DNA of 14,300 nucleotides from Saccharofermentans sp. (GTDB lineage Bacteria; Bacillota_A; Clostridia; Saccharofermentanales; Saccharofermentanaceae), in contig JAILMZ010000048.1 of assembly GCA_024692105.1 (NCBI GenBank), forward strand, positions 1-14,300, read 5' to 3'. This document shows positions 13,169-14,300 of this stretch, one piece after another. How positions within the stretch are numbered: position 1 is the first letter of the stretch; the number at the start of each line of letters is the position of its first letter. The position numbers and the translations under genes were made by a program. A model generated the notes under the pieces. The model was not told where the DNA came from. It worked only from the letters and a program-made list of their open reading frames with translations, and did no database searches.

Positions 13169-14300
<1,132 letters not shown>

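Overview
The window looks like a chromosomal segment of an anaerobic Firmicute of the class Clostridia. The support is the gene order miaB-mutS-mutL-miaA next to lexA, strong AGGAGG-type ribosome binding sites, sigma-A-like TTGACA/TATAAT promoters, an SOS box of the Gram-positive type, heavy use of AGA/AGG/ATA codons, and a MutL carrying its own endonuclease motif. The genus cannot be fixed from the sequence. No rRNA, tRNA, CRISPR array, insertion sequence or phage structural gene is visible.

Layout. (1) 63-599: dcd, a dCTP deaminase that looks like the bifunctional deaminase/dUTPase type, closed by a strong terminator. (2) 701-2363: an accessory stretch with its own near-consensus promoter. 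It encodes a zinc-ribbon/coiled-coil/two-TM protein, a small soluble protein with a hairpin over its Shine-Dalgarno, and a small membrane protein. The last two lie in the same frame, separated by one stop codon, and may be one broken gene. (3) 2363-2557: three tandem 74-bp palindromic units, the last of which forms the terminator of the gene that follows. (4) 2570-3997, minus strand: a membrane-anchored D-Ala-D-Ala carboxypeptidase. Its promoter overlaps, back to back, the promoter of the next operon. (5) 4106-11117: miaB-mutS-mutL-miaA, each gene overlapping the next (8, 14 and 4 nt). (6) 11312-11977, minus strand: lexA, with a terminator-like hairpin downstream and a perfect 16-bp SOS-type palindrome over its -35. 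(7) 12068-13086: two plus-strand genes on the other side of that operator, a small sigma-region-4/HTH-like protein and a single-pass membrane protein. (8) 13281 to the window end: the 5' part of NADP-type glutamate dehydrogenase gdhA, preceded by a leader rich in hairpins.

How the genes fit together. dcd (dUTP avoidance), mutS/mutL (mismatch repair) and lexA (SOS control) all concern genome integrity. miaA and miaB carry out successive steps of ms2i6A37 tRNA modification and bracket the mutSL pair in one transcript. lexA probably represses itself and may control the divergent HTH gene. The carboxypeptidase (cell wall) and gdhA (nitrogen assimilation) are independent housekeeping units. The least understood parts are the 793-2363 accessory module, the 74-bp repeats and the lexA-divergent pair. 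I see no proof of a wholly new system; those three places are the best candidates. No gene-free stretch exceeds 300 bases.
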